From Chitinophagaceae bacterium (GTDB lineage Bacteria; Bacteroidota; Bacteroidia; Chitinophagales; Chitinophagaceae), in NCBI GenBank assembly GCA_903642275.1, contig CAHJWK010000017.1:1-54943 (forward strand): DNA of 54,943 nucleotides, given 5' to 3'. Below, piece after piece: positions 17,911-27,259 of the stretch; position 1 is the stretch's first letter; each line of letters begins with the position of its first letter. A program made the translations under genes and the position numbers. Under the pieces are notes generated by a model. That model searched no databases. It was not told the origin of the DNA and worked only from the letters and a program-made list of their open reading frames with translations.

Positions 17911-20900
17911 TTATTGTTTTACGACCTTCAAGATTTTAACCTGCCCTCCGTTCTCTGAAATTAATCTAACAACATAAACGCCGGTAGCAGCAAAATTAGG
18001 TTGAATTTTCAAAGTATTTTCTCCTTTAATCAAATTATAGAATTTATTTACATATACAAGCTTGCCTGCCATTGTGTACATTTCTACATTCACATTTTCA
18101 TTCTGGTTTGCGTTTACATACAGGTTATAATTGTTTATAAACGGATTTGGATAGGCTTTTATTTGTATGTCTTTAAAATTTTGCTGTAAGCCTTGTTTTT
18201 TTGCTGCGTTATCTGTACGTGCAACTGCGATACTTTGCAAAGCAGGTGCAACAGGTATTGCCAGTGAAGCGGCATCAAAACCCTGTATTACAACCGCACC
18301 AATAAGTGCTGATATAGCTGTTGCTGTGCCTGGCGCTACAATAATATTTACTTCGCCATTTGAATCGGGAACCACATCATACATGGTTACTGTGCCTTTT
18401 GTGTTTAATGATGCATCCAGTAAAACGGTTTTGTCATTAATTGTATAAGCTGAATTAATGTCTCCCGTAACCTGTGCGCTTCCTGTAAATGTGAAATTGT
18501 ATTTCATGTTTACATTTAATCCGGTAAGATTTAATACGCCTGACTGACCTGGAAAAACAATATAGCTTTCCGCCAAAACAGAATCAGGATAAACACCTGA
18601 ATTATTGCCTGTATTCATGCCTTGATTATAATCACCTGCAAATTCGGTTTCATCAGTCATGCTCAAACTGGTCTGATGATCTGTTTCATCATAAAAATTA
18701 TTGAACATTAAACCAACCTGCGGCGGTGCATCGGTATTGTTCCATGGAGAATGTGCCAGCTTAGCAGCAGTAAAGTTTACATATACAGCATAAGCTAACG
18801 TATGCCCAACTATTACATTTGAGAAATTAGAACTTACCGAACCGGTAACAGCTTTAACCGTATAATAGTAAGATTTGTTTGCTGTTAAGTTTAAGTCTTT
18901 ATAACTTACCGTATTGGCTGCAACGGTTTTTAATAAAGCATACGTACTGTTGCTGTCATCTGCACGCCATATCTGGAAACCAGTTTCATTGTAACTTCTA
19001 TCCTGCCATTGCAGGCTTACTGCATTGCGCTTAGTGTCAGTAATACGTAAATCTGCTGGTGATAGAATACTTGCTGAAGCATCATAAGACTGAATAACAA
19101 GTGAACTTATAAATGCATAATCGGCACCACTGCCTTTTGCAACAGTTATAGCAACCTGTCCGTTTGCATCAGCAGAAATATTGTTTATCTGCACTGTTTT
19201 ATCAATATTATAAGTGCCATCAACAGAAACCGTTTGACCGTTTATGGTAAAATTGGTTAAACATTTCAATCCATCTTCATGACTATTAAAAAAAACAAAA
19301 TTGTATTTTTTGGTTGTTGAAAGGCCATTAATCCTGAGGGTTCTTACAGCAGTTGTGCTTTCATACTCTCCTGCCCGCAATACTACTTCAGGGTAAACAG
19401 TTCTGCCATTTCCAGGCCGCATACCCGTTGAAATAACACCCTGGAAACCGTTTACAAACGTTAAGCTGATGCCTGTTGCAACATTATCCTGGTCAACAAT
19501 ACCTGTAGCAGTTGCACCCGTTGATGGATATGTGGTGATATTATTCCAGGGTTTGCCTGCGTTTGTGTTTCCGTCAGAAAAATTAAGATATACAGATGAG
19601 GTTTGCGCATCTGTTACAGTTATATCAAAACTTCTGGATGCAGAAGAATCACTATTATCTTTTGCTGTAACGGTTATACCTGAATAATAACCGATTGTTC
19701 CGCTTGTTGGCTGAATAACAAACTTGCCCGTACCATTACCGTTATCTGTAAAAGTTACAAATGGTGGCAGTTGTGATGCTTTTAAAGTAACATGGTCAGC
19801 CGCATCATCGGTTGCGCTAACGTTAACTGTTAACTGCTGGTTGTTTTTTATAACAATGTTATTAATAGACGCAATAGCAGGCGCCTTATCAACTACAAAC
19901 ACACCAAGAACATTTGAGAATGCTGAGTTACCATACTTATTAGAAGCCTGCAGCTTATAATAATATTGTGTGTTACCATTTACCGTTATATCTGTATATG
20001 TATTTACATTAGCTGCTGTAGTATCTATTTTTGTATAAGTTCCTGACAAGCTGGTTGACCTGAATATTTTATAGGATGATTCATTGTAAGCTATATCCTG
20101 CCAGCTTAACTTAACACCATTACTTTGGGTTTGTGCCGAAATAAGCTGAGGCGTTAATGGTGCTGTTCCATCATCATAAACAGAATTTAAAACCAGTGCA
20201 TTAATATACCCTATAGATGCATTTGACGCCTTACCCATTTTGAAAACAATTGAGCCTGTTACATCCGGTTTAACGTTATAAATAGTTACGGTATTTTTTG
20301 TATTGTTTTGTACATACAAAGAAACTGTTGTTCCGCCTATAGTAAAAGTCGTGTTGCCGTTATCAGTTATTCCTGTACCTGAATATACGCTGCCTGCATA
20401 AAAAGTAAGATTGTATTTAAGCGCTGTATCAAGCCCGCTTAATTTAGCTGCTACACTATCCGGGCCACCGAATATACCAAAATAATAATAATCTTTAAGC
20501 ACAGCATCAGGATAAACTCCTGAATTATTGCCGGTTTGCGGACCGCCATTATACGCAGCCCACCATGTTGTTTGTAATGTAAGGCTTACATTAGTTGTGC
20601 TGTTTGAAGCATCTTTAAGATTATTGGTAGTTGTAGTTGTAATATTATTCCACGGTGTGCCAATTGTATCATTGTACATAAACCTTGCAAAGATTGTTTT
20701 AGCCGGATTTTTATCGTTTACTGTAAGGCTAAATTGTCTTACAGCAGTTCCTCCATTGCCATCATTTGCAGTTATATCAACAAGGTAACTTCCGGAAGAA
20801 GAATAGCTGGTGCGCAAATGCAATGTTGCAGTATTGCTGCTGCTTTGCGTTAAAAAAGAATTTGCAGGCGCACCGGTAACAGACCATGTTAGATTATCGT

Positions 20901-23900
20901 TATTCTGGTCATGACCTGTTAAGCTTACGTTTAAGCTATCGGTTTCAGTAATTGTATAGTTTGCTATGCTGTCAATTATAGGATCGTAATTACCACTTAC
21001 AGTTAGTGTGAATGCAGTCGTATCCTTTCCATTATTTCCATCATTTACAATAATTTGAGTGTTGTGGGCACCTGTTTGAGCCGAGGTAGGGTTTAGTGTA
21101 AGCGTCGCTGTTTGTTTATCACCATTATTAATAAGTGTTGCAAAGGCAGGTTTATTTAATATTGAATAAATAAGTTTATCACCATTTACATCTGCAGCGC
21201 TAACCTGGATTGCAGTTGCTATTCCATAACGTACACTTCTGCTGGCAATATCAGTTATAACAGGAGCATCGTCTTTAGTCTTACCGGAAACAGTTGGTGA
21301 TTTGGCTAAAGTGCCACCAACACCAAGTACAGTTATTTTATAAAAATAAGTAAGATGAGCAAACAACCCTGAATCAAGATAGTTTGTACTGTTTATTGGT
21401 AAAGATGTGGTAAGCTTATAATGTAACGTATCGCTTAATGATCTGTATATACTGTAGCCGGTTTCGTTTGTTGCATTATCTGTCCATGAAAGCGAAATAG
21501 CTGAAGATGATTTCACTGTTACTTTTACATTGGTTGCAATAGCAGGTGGAGCGGGCAATGCAGATGTAGTAGCAGATTTTTGCGTAGCTAATGCAGAACC
21601 GCCATATTGATTTATTGATTTAATCTTATAATAATAAGTAGTTGATGGCAATAAAGCTGAATCATTAAATAACGTTGCATTTGCACTGGTTGTACCAACT
21701 ATCACATAAATACCTGAAGCACTTTCAGACCTATATATTTCGAAGCCTGTTTCATTATTACTATTGTCTGTCCAGCTTAATTTTATTCTTGCATAATCCA
21801 ATGGGGCGGCTGCAAAATTTGTTGGTGCAGCAGGTGCAGTACCAGCGGATGTGTAAGTATCATTAAAATACTGGTCAGCAATCTGGTGGCGATTATTATC
21901 TCCGAAAAGCGCAGTGCAGGTCCAGTAAAGTTGCATAACCTCGCCGCCACCCTGTTCGAAAAATGCAGCCGAAATAGGGTAAATACCGGGCTGCAGCATA
22001 ACTGTTCCGGAAACATATTGTCCACCATGCAAGCCATCATTATTAATAAGCGGCGATGCAGTTGCATCATATTTTCCAAGCCAAATTTTACTACCATCAT
22101 CCGAGTATGTTTCAAATTTATAAGTGCCTGCAATAGGAACTTTAATGAATCCCTGCCATACAAAACCAAACTGGTCATCCCTGTTTCTTACGCTTATATC
22201 AATGTTTGCTGTGTTACCTGTTTTTACAGGTGTGAGTGCGTTAAAATCGGGTAAGGTATTCCAGCTTCCTTCATAATATTTATAACTAAATCCCTGCAAA
22301 ATTGTGGCTGCGCTAACCTGGTTACTTTGTGTTGATGTATTGCCGCTTACATCCCTTGCTTTCACATAGAAGTAATATTGTTGTAAAGATTTTAAGCCCG
22401 TAACAATAAATGACTTTTGTGTTGTAGAATTTGTTTTTATTCCGTTTACAAAAACATCATAGGCAACAACACCTACATTATCCGTTGAAGAATCCCAGCC
22501 AAGTGTAACAGAATTATTTGTTGTTGAAAGAGCAATTAAATTCGCCGGAGCAGTTGGCGGAGTTTTATCAGATTGAGTTGAGGCTGATGCTTCATTTGAA
22601 ATTGCTGCAGCACCATTATTATTTATTGCTCTTACTATATAAAAATATTTTATGTTCGGTGTTAATCCGCCATCCGTGAAAGTAAGGGTATCCGCAGGCA
22701 CCTGGCCTATGAACTGGTATGAAGCGCCCTGTATAGTTGAACGGTAGATTTCAAAAGCTGTTTCATTAAAAGCCGGTGAAGGATTATTGGCCCAATCTAA
22801 TTCAATCTTTGTATTAGAAAGTGTAAGCGCAGTTAGGTTCTTCGCCGGTTCAGGCGCATTTGTACCATTAGCATTTATAATATGGAAAGCCGGCGAATAA
22901 ATACTGGAACAACCATATTGTTCAGTTACAGAAACAACATAATCGCCAGCTTGTGTTACCTTAAAAATTCTATCTGTACTTATTATACTACTATTGCCAA
23001 CTTTTTTCCAGGCATAAGAAACATAACCATTATCAGGCACTTGCAGGTTTACATAATTTTTACCATCCGGTGCAGGAATAGCAGTACTCATTAAGCCATT
23101 TACAGTAATAGGAGGCGTAACTGTTGGCGCTTTTATTTTTATGTGTGCAGGTGTGCGTGACCAATTAGACCAAACAGTACCACGTCTTACTTTTGCTGAA
23201 TATGTTCCGGTATCTTTTACATTTATGCTATCTGCTGTTGCCCCACTAATAATTACTCCATTGTTACTCCATAGATATTCATCAAAGCCTGGGGGTAAAC
23301 CAATAGTTACATTAATTGCATCACCGGCACAAAATTCTGTACGTCCGTATAAGGTCCAAGGATTGGATGCATATCCTCTAAGCAAAAATGGCCAGAAATC
23401 AGGTTCCTGCCAAACCCTATCCCATGTACCATGACCAAGATCAGGATATTCAGTATATGTGAAATTTCCACCGGCGGCAAGTATATAATTTCTCACCTGT
23501 TGAGAAGTATAGGGGGCTGGCGAACCATCAAGACCACCCTGAAACAACCACATGGGCGTAAATTTTATAGTATTAACTAATGTGCTGTTTTCATAAGTAA
23601 TAGATGAAGACGACATAGGCACAGAAGCGCATATATAAGTTGGATGATCTATCAGCATGCCCCATGTTGCCTGCCCGCCATCTGACAAACCATTATTGCT
23701 TATCCAAAAAGGGTCTAATTTATTATTTGCAACCATGTAATCAATAATCTCGGTTATAGCTGTGTAAGAATGAGGATCCCAGTAATTCAGGCTTTGCATG
23801 CAAAGAATATAGCCATCGTATTTGCCATTATCTACAGCATCCCTGAACACATCGCCACCATGATATAACTGGTATTCGTTATCATATATAGTTCCTGTTT

Positions 23901-24216
23901 CGCCAAGGCCATGAAAGAATACCATCATAGGATATTTCTTACCATCGTTAGCAGTTGGATTATATGTTTTCGGAAATTTTAAACGGAAAGCATATCCTTT
24001 ATATATATATGCTTTGTAAGAACTTGTATTCCACGATAACCTTACTGTTCTTACCCATTTACCAATTTGCCCGTACGCAGGCTGTGTTGGAGGAGTACTT
24101 GAATTATATGTAACAACAGGATCTGTAGGGTCTAAAACAGATTGTGAGAAAACAATACTGCTGTTAATTGCACATGATAAAATAAGGGTAAAAATGTAAA
24201 ACTTTTGCATATACAT
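17911..24216 (-). CDS. Giant T9SS-secreted multidomain esterase-like protein (2101 aa)
   Basis: A signal peptide (1-25) is followed by an alpha/beta-hydrolase/esterase domain (about 60-290) with nucleophile Ser178 in NNGLSDGGQATWG, a likely acidic residue Asp230 and His262 in LGHGTWDRVW. Next come Ig-like segments (about 300-450), FN3 domains (about 455-640), a PA14 domain (about 641-785), more FN3 (about 795-985) and cadherin/Ig-like repeats (about 985-1165). The rest contains three copies of a roughly 170-residue module marked by PWNN, GVYPD/VYPE and a central YNF/YNL core, separated by FN3 and cadherin-like domains. The C-terminal IKAYPNPFINNYNLYVNAN to KILKVVKQ is a type A T9SS sorting domain, so surface attachment or release is expected. 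It heads the operon with the Wzc/Wzy genes, which suggests it deacylates, binds or anchors the polymer. The actual substrate is unknown. Confidence 0.85.
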   Translation of the reverse strand: MYMQKFYIFTLILSCAINSSIVFSQSVLDPTDPVVTYNSSTPPTQPAYGQIGKWVRTVRLSWNTSSYKAYIYKGYAFRLKFPKTYNPTANDGKKYPMMVFFHGLGETGTIYDNEYQLYHGGDVFRDAVDNGKYDGYILCMQSLNYWDPHSYTAITEIIDYMVANNKLDPFWISNNGLSDGGQATWGMLIDHPTYICASVPMSSSSITYENSTLVNTIKFTPMWLFQGGLDGSPAPYTSQQVRNYILAAGGNFTYTEYPDLGHGTWDRVWQEPDFWPFLLRGYASNPWTLYGRTEFCAGDAINVTIGLPPGFDEYLWSNNGVIISGATADSINVKDTGTYSAKVRRGTVWSNWSRTPAHIKIKAPTVTPPITVNGLMSTAIPAPDGKNYVNLQVPDNGYVSYAWKKVGNSSIISTDRIFKVTQAGDYVVSVTEQYGCSSIYSPAFHIINANGTNAPEPAKNLTALTLSNTKIELDWANNPSPAFNETAFEIYRSTIQGASYQFIGQVPADTLTFTDGGLTPNIKYFYIVRAINNNGAAAISNEASASTQSDKTPPTAPANLIALSTTNNSVTLGWDSSTDNVGVVAYDVFVNGIKTNSTTQKSFIVTGLKSLQQYYFYVKARDVSGNTSTQSNQVSAATILQGFSYKYYEGSWNTLPDFNALTPVKTGNTANIDISVRNRDDQFGFVWQGFIKVPIAGTYKFETYSDDGSKIWLGKYDATASPLINNDGLHGGQYVSGTVMLQPGIYPISAAFFEQGGGEVMQLYWTCTALFGDNNRHQIADQYFNDTYTSAGTAPAAPTNFAAAPLDYARIKLSWTDNSNNETGFEIYRSESASGIYVIVGTTSANATLFNDSALLPSTTYYYKIKSINQYGGSALATQKSATTSALPAPPAIATNVKVTVKSSSAISLSWTDNATNETGYSIYRSLSDTLHYKLTTSLPINSTNYLDSGLFAHLTYFYKITVLGVGGTLAKSPTVSGKTKDDAPVITDIASRSVRYGIATAIQVSAADVNGDKLIYSILNKPAFATLINNGDKQTATLTLNPTSAQTGAHNTQIIVNDGNNGKDTTAFTLTVSGNYDPIIDSIANYTITETDSLNVSLTGHDQNNDNLTWSVTGAPANSFLTQSSSNTATLHLRTSYSSSGSYLVDITANDGNGGTAVRQFSLTVNDKNPAKTIFARFMYNDTIGTPWNNITTTTTNNLKDASNSTTNVSLTLQTTWWAAYNGGPQTGNNSGVYPDAVLKDYYYFGIFGGPDSVAAKLSGLDTALKYNLTFYAGSVYSGTGITDNGNTTFTIGGTTVSLYVQNNTKNTVTIYNVKPDVTGSIVFKMGKASNASIGYINALVLNSVYDDGTAPLTPQLISAQTQSNGVKLSWQDIAYNESSYKIFRSTSLSGTYTKIDTTAANVNTYTDITVNGNTQYYYKLQASNKYGNSAFSNVLGVFVVDKAPAIASINNIVIKNNQQLTVNVSATDDAADHVTLKASQLPPFVTFTDNGNGTGKFVIQPTSGTIGYYSGITVTAKDNSDSSASRSFDITVTDAQTSSVYLNFSDGNTNAGKPWNNITTYPSTGATATGIVDQDNVATGISLTFVNGFQGVISTGMRPGNGRTVYPEVVLRAGEYESTTAVRTLRINGLSTTKKYNFVFFNSHEDGLKCLTNFTINGQTVSVDGTYNIDKTVQINNISADANGQVAITVAKGSGADYAFISSLVIQSYDASASILSPADLRITDTKRNAVSLQWQDRSYNETGFQIWRADDSNSTYALLKTVAANTVSYKDLNLTANKSYYYTVKAVTGSVSSNFSNVIVGHTLAYAVYVNFTAAKLAHSPWNNTDAPPQVGLMFNNFYDETDHQTSLSMTDETEFAGDYNQGMNTGNNSGVYPDSVLAESYIVFPGQSGVLNLTGLNVNMKYNFTFTGSAQVTGDINSAYTINDKTVLLDASLNTKGTVTMYDVVPDSNGEVNIIVAPGTATAISALIGAVVIQGFDAASLAIPVAPALQSIAVARTDNAAKKQGLQQNFKDIQIKAYPNPFINNYNLYVNANQNENVNVEMYTMAGKLVYVNKFYNLIKGENTLKIQPNFAATGVYVVRLISENGGQVKILKVVKQ

Positions 24217-24275
24217 CTTGTTTTATAGGATAATAAAAAATAAGCCGGTGAGCGTTGTTAATCAAATAATTATTA

Positions 24276-24294
24276 TGTATTCTTTGTGAATACA
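24276..24294. promoter_or_regulatory. 7-bp inverted repeat upstream of the giant protein gene
   Basis: TGTATTC (24276-24282) and GAATACA (24288-24294) form a perfect inverted repeat around TTTGT. It lies 60-78 bases upstream of the start of the long minus-strand operon. Position and symmetry fit a regulator-binding site; no regulator can be named. Confidence 0.35.
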
Positions 24295-24335
24295 AACTTG
24301 CTATAGTACTGTTTCAATAACGATACGAGTCAATT

Positions 24336-24343
24336 CAAAATTA
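24336..24343 (-). promoter_or_regulatory. Bacteroidota -7 element (TAATTTTG) before the long operon
   Basis: On the minus strand the sequence reads TAATTTTG, an exact match to the Bacteroidota -7 consensus TAnnTTTG, 120 bases upstream of the giant protein start. No clear TTG at the -33 position is seen. In AT-rich DNA such a match can arise by chance. Confidence 0.35.
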
Positions 24344-24367
24344 CTTATATAATGGTTAGATTAAAAA

Positions 24368-25552
24368 CTATACGCTAAATGTTTCGGATGGTCGTTGTAC
24401 TTTTTCCCACACTGCCGATTGTTTTTTAGAAATATATCGAAAAAAACCGAGTATCACAGAGTAATTCATAAAACTAAAGTAACCAAAATTTTTTAAAAAA
24501 TTAATTTTAGATTCAGATGATATAAACTGCGATAAATAAGCAGTCGTATAAAAAAATATCTGGAGAACAAATATGCCTGAAAAGAATAAATCTTTTTGAG
24601 TTACTGCTAATACACCATTTGAAGTGAATAGGAATATAAGACAAAGCGGGCTTAGCGTCCAGCGTAAAACCCGGTGTGATATGTACAAAAAAGTAAGCCG
24701 CGGATGTTTCCAGAAATATAACAATGGTAACAACATATACATAGCCTGAAAACCGCCGGCTGCAATTCTTACTTTTCGCTTTTTTTCTTCTTTAATGGAT
24801 ATAGAGGGCAACTCGCTGGCATACGCTTTAGGTTCATACATTATTCTAAATCCCTGTTGCGCGGCTTTTAAGGATACAATAAAATCGTCCAGTATTACTG
24901 AGTCTGGTAGTGGTTGATACAAGTTTCTTCTTATTGAAAATAATTCACCTGCCGCTCCTACGACTGAGTAAAATTCGGAATCTATTTTCTTTAAAAAAGA
25001 TTCATATTTCCAATATAAACCTTCTCTACTGCCAACTCCCTCAACATCATTTATTGTTGATAATACTTTCTTTTCTCCCGCCACGCCCCCAACTTTTTCA
25101 GAGATGTAGTGAGACGCTATATAGCTAACAGCATCTTTATTTAAAAAAGCATTTGCATCGCTCATTATTAATATATCATTATTTGCGGCTGCAATTGCCC
25201 TGTTAAGAGCAGCCGATTTACCTTTTCGTTCAGAATTATGTAGTATTTTTATCTGAGGATAATTTTCAATAATGGATACCGTTTTATCAGTTGAACCATC
25301 GGTGATAAAAATAAATTCGATCTTTGACAAGGGATATTCCTGCTGAATAGAATTAATAATTTTTTTACCTATTACTGTTTGTTCATTATACGCAGCTACA
25401 ATAAATGAAACAGAAGGTTTGAAAGAAACAACAGCAAATTGTGCAGACTTTCGCTTTAATTTATTTATTAAATAAACAATTATAGCATAACCAATATAAT
25501 TATAGATTATAATTAATATTGATGTGTTAAAAAGAATTTTCCAAAAAAGCAT
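24368..25552 (-). CDS. Membrane GT2 glycosyltransferase
   Basis: This is a processive- or polyprenyl-type GT2 enzyme. An N-terminal membrane helix (about 5-30) precedes the GT-A domain with VSFIVAAYNEQTVIG, ITDGSTDKTV, the metal-binding MSDANAFL and the catalytic-base region VILDDFIVSLKAAQQGFRI. KKRKVRIAAGGFQ takes the place of the QxxRW motif. Three or four C-terminal helices follow (about 270-375), the layout of hyaluronan/cellulose-synthase-like GT2 proteins. Length is 394 residues. It is transcribed divergently from the response-regulator operon and lies 151 bases upstream of the giant protein gene, so it could be the first gene of that operon or a separate unit. Confidence 0.85.
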   Translation of the reverse strand: MLFWKILFNTSILIIIYNYIGYAIIVYLINKLKRKSAQFAVVSFKPSVSFIVAAYNEQTVIGKKIINSIQQEYPLSKIEFIFITDGSTDKTVSIIENYPQIKILHNSERKGKSAALNRAIAAANNDILIMSDANAFLNKDAVSYIASHYISEKVGGVAGEKKVLSTINDVEGVGSREGLYWKYESFLKKIDSEFYSVVGAAGELFSIRRNLYQPLPDSVILDDFIVSLKAAQQGFRIMYEPKAYASELPSISIKEEKKRKVRIAAGGFQAMYMLLPLLYFWKHPRLTFLYISHRVLRWTLSPLCLIFLFTSNGVLAVTQKDLFFSGIFVLQIFFYTTAYLSQFISSESKINFLKNFGYFSFMNYSVILGFFRYISKKQSAVWEKVQRPSETFSV

Positions 25553-25574
25553 ATTGGTATAATAATTAGACTAT

Positions 25575-25582
25575 CAAATTTA
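25575..25582 (-). promoter_or_regulatory. Bacteroidota -7 element (TAAATTTG) before the GT2 gene
   Basis: The minus strand reads TAAATTTG, an exact TAnnTTTG match, 22 bases upstream of the GT2 start. This would give a leader of roughly 15 bases. No good -33 TTG is present. The 172-base divergent region also must contain the promoter for the plus-strand operon, which I cannot place with confidence. Confidence 0.4.
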
Positions 25583-25724
25583 CGCATTTACATCAGCCGT
25601 TTATTATTTGCGTTTACGAGCATTTTTTTTACGTTTACCAACTTGCAGCTTTTGCTGATTTTTGAGTATCTTAATTTTATGTCCTAATCAAAAAACTATT
25701 TAAAATCCTGAAAAAACAAAACGT

Positions 25725-26111
25725 ATGAAACATAAAATGCTACTCGTAGATGATGATAAGGTAATGCTTCAACTGCTAAAAAAAATATTTGAAAAAGAAT
25801 ATATTGTTTTTACAGCAAGTGATGGTGCAGAAGCTTTACATTACTTATACCACGGTGTTAAGCCTGACGTTATTGTAAGCGACCTGATGATGGAAAATAT
25901 TAACGGCTATGAATTTGTAAAATTGCTTTCAACCAGTGTTGCATTTAATAAAATTCCTGTTGTAATTTTATCAAGTATGGCAGAATCTGAAGCGACACGC
26001 ATGTTTCCTTCAGTAAAATCAATAACCAAACCATTTGATCCTTTAAAACTTTTAAGCTATATTAACACCCGCGTATTAAGTGCAGATGCACAGGTGTTTT
26101 CCAAAAACTAA
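25725..26111 (+). CDS. Stand-alone response regulator receiver (CheY-like)
   Basis: This is a single REC domain of 128 residues without an output domain. Acidic residues Asp9-Asp10-Asp11, phospho-acceptor Asp53 (VIVSDLMM), switch Ser83 (VVILSSMAE) and Lys102 (SITKPFD) are all present, so phosphorylation is likely. It is the first gene of the plus-strand glycan operon, with 5 bases to the sugar-transferase gene, which itself carries a receiver-like domain. A role in switching the initiating transferase by partner-domain contact is plausible. No histidine kinase gene is in the window. Confidence 0.88.
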   Translation: MKHKMLLVDDDKVMLQLLKKIFEKEYIVFTASDGAEALHYLYHGVKPDVIVSDLMMENINGYEFVKLLSTSVAFNKIPVVILSSMAESEATRMFPSVKSITKPFDPLKLLSYINTRVLSADAQVFSKN

Positions 26112-26116
26112 AAACT

Positions 26117-27259
26117 ATGCGACAAATTACCAATATCCCAGACGAACAACAAACCAATAATCAACAGGTTAATACTGATGCTGAACTCCTTAGCATCAGC
26201 CTCAGTAAAGCATTTAATATGAAAATTTTGATGGTTGGTTGCGATGAAGCAACCAAAGCTAAATTTATTGATGGCGGTTTTGAAATAGCTTGTGTTCGCA
26301 ACATTCATGAAGCAAAAAAAAGCATTCACAATATTCCCGATGGAAGCCTGTTTTTTGACGCCGTTATCTGTGATGCACTGATAGGTAAAAAAAGCATTCT
26401 TCATTTTGCCGGCTATTTATCTTCTACAAAAGTTTTAAATACTATTCCGTTTATTCTTTTTGTAAGCGATAACCAGTTTGATTCTGATATATGTACACAA
26501 TCACAAGGTATTGATGACCTTATTTCCATAGAAACACCTTTAAGCGATCTTTCTGATAAAATCTGGATATTAAAAAAGTATAAAACTTTACAAAGTTCCA
26601 TGCCTTATTCCATTTCTTCTGAAGAAACATCAGGTTTAAACAGGCAATTTGTATTAAAAAGAATTATTGATATTATTATTTCAGGCCTTGCACTTATTAT
26701 TTTATCTCCTCTAATTATTATTATCGCTATCTGTATAAAAGTAGAATCAAAAGGCCCGGTTTTTTATAAGTCCCTGCGTGCCGGTACCGGTTATAAAGTA
26801 TTTACTTTTTTCAAGTTTAGAACAATGGTTGTTAATGCAGAAGATATGGTAAAAGACCTTAAGCATTTGAATGAGTATAAAGGTTACAAAAGCAGTTATT
26901 TTTTTAAGATAAAAGATGATCCGCGGGTAACAAAGGTTGGCCAGTTTTTGCGTAAAACCAGTCTTGATGAAATACCGCAACTGATTAATGTGCTTATCGG
27001 CGATATGAGCCTGGTTGGCAACAGACCACTTCCACTTTACGAAGCTTCAGCTATTACAGTTGATAAATCTGCCAAAAGATTTTTAGCACCTGCAGGTATT
27101 ACTGGTTTATGGCAGGTAAAAGGCAGGTCAAATGCAGATTTATCTGTTGATGAAAGAATAAACATGGATCTTGATTATGCCGACAAGCAATCTCTTTTGC
27201 TGGATATGAAAATTCTACTTAAGACACCAAAAGAGTTAATATTAAAGAATAATGTTTAA
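26117..27259 (+). CDS. Initiating sugar-phosphate transferase with N-terminal pseudo-receiver domain
   Basis: This transfers a hexose-1-phosphate from a nucleotide sugar to undecaprenyl phosphate, the first step of repeat-unit assembly at the inner membrane. Residues about 35-155 resemble a REC domain ([27 protein letters not shown] with Asp86, FILFVSDNQ). The usual Lys is absent (SIETPLSD), so it is probably a degenerate receiver. The membrane helix is at about 184-207, followed by the WcaJ/WbaP catalytic region: [46 protein letters not shown] and [12 protein letters not shown], ending with [12 protein letters not shown]. Standard members have either a CoA-binding-like or no N-terminal domain. 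The gene overlaps the next GT2 gene by 8 bases. Confidence 0.88.
   Translation: MRQITNIPDEQQTNNQQVNTDAELLSISLSKAFNMKILMVGCDEATKAKFIDGGFEIACVRNIHEAKKSIHNIPDGSLFFDAVICDALIGKKSILHFAGYLSSTKVLNTIPFILFVSDNQFDSDICTQSQGIDDLISIETPLSDLSDKIWILKKYKTLQSSMPYSISSEETSGLNRQFVLKRIIDIIISGLALIILSPLIIIIAICIKVESKGPVFYKSLRAGTGYKVFTFFKFRTMVVNAEDMVKDLKHLNEYKGYKSSYFFKIKDDPRVTKVGQFLRKTSLDEIPQLINVLIGDMSLVGNRPLPLYEASAITVDKSAKRFLAPAGITGLWQVKGRSNADLSVDERINMDLDYADKQSLLLDMKILLKTPKELILKNNV

Noticed and set aside
21783-22254. Open frames on both strands within the giant protein gene
   Set aside because: They overlap the PA14/FN3 region in other frames and have no recognisable features.
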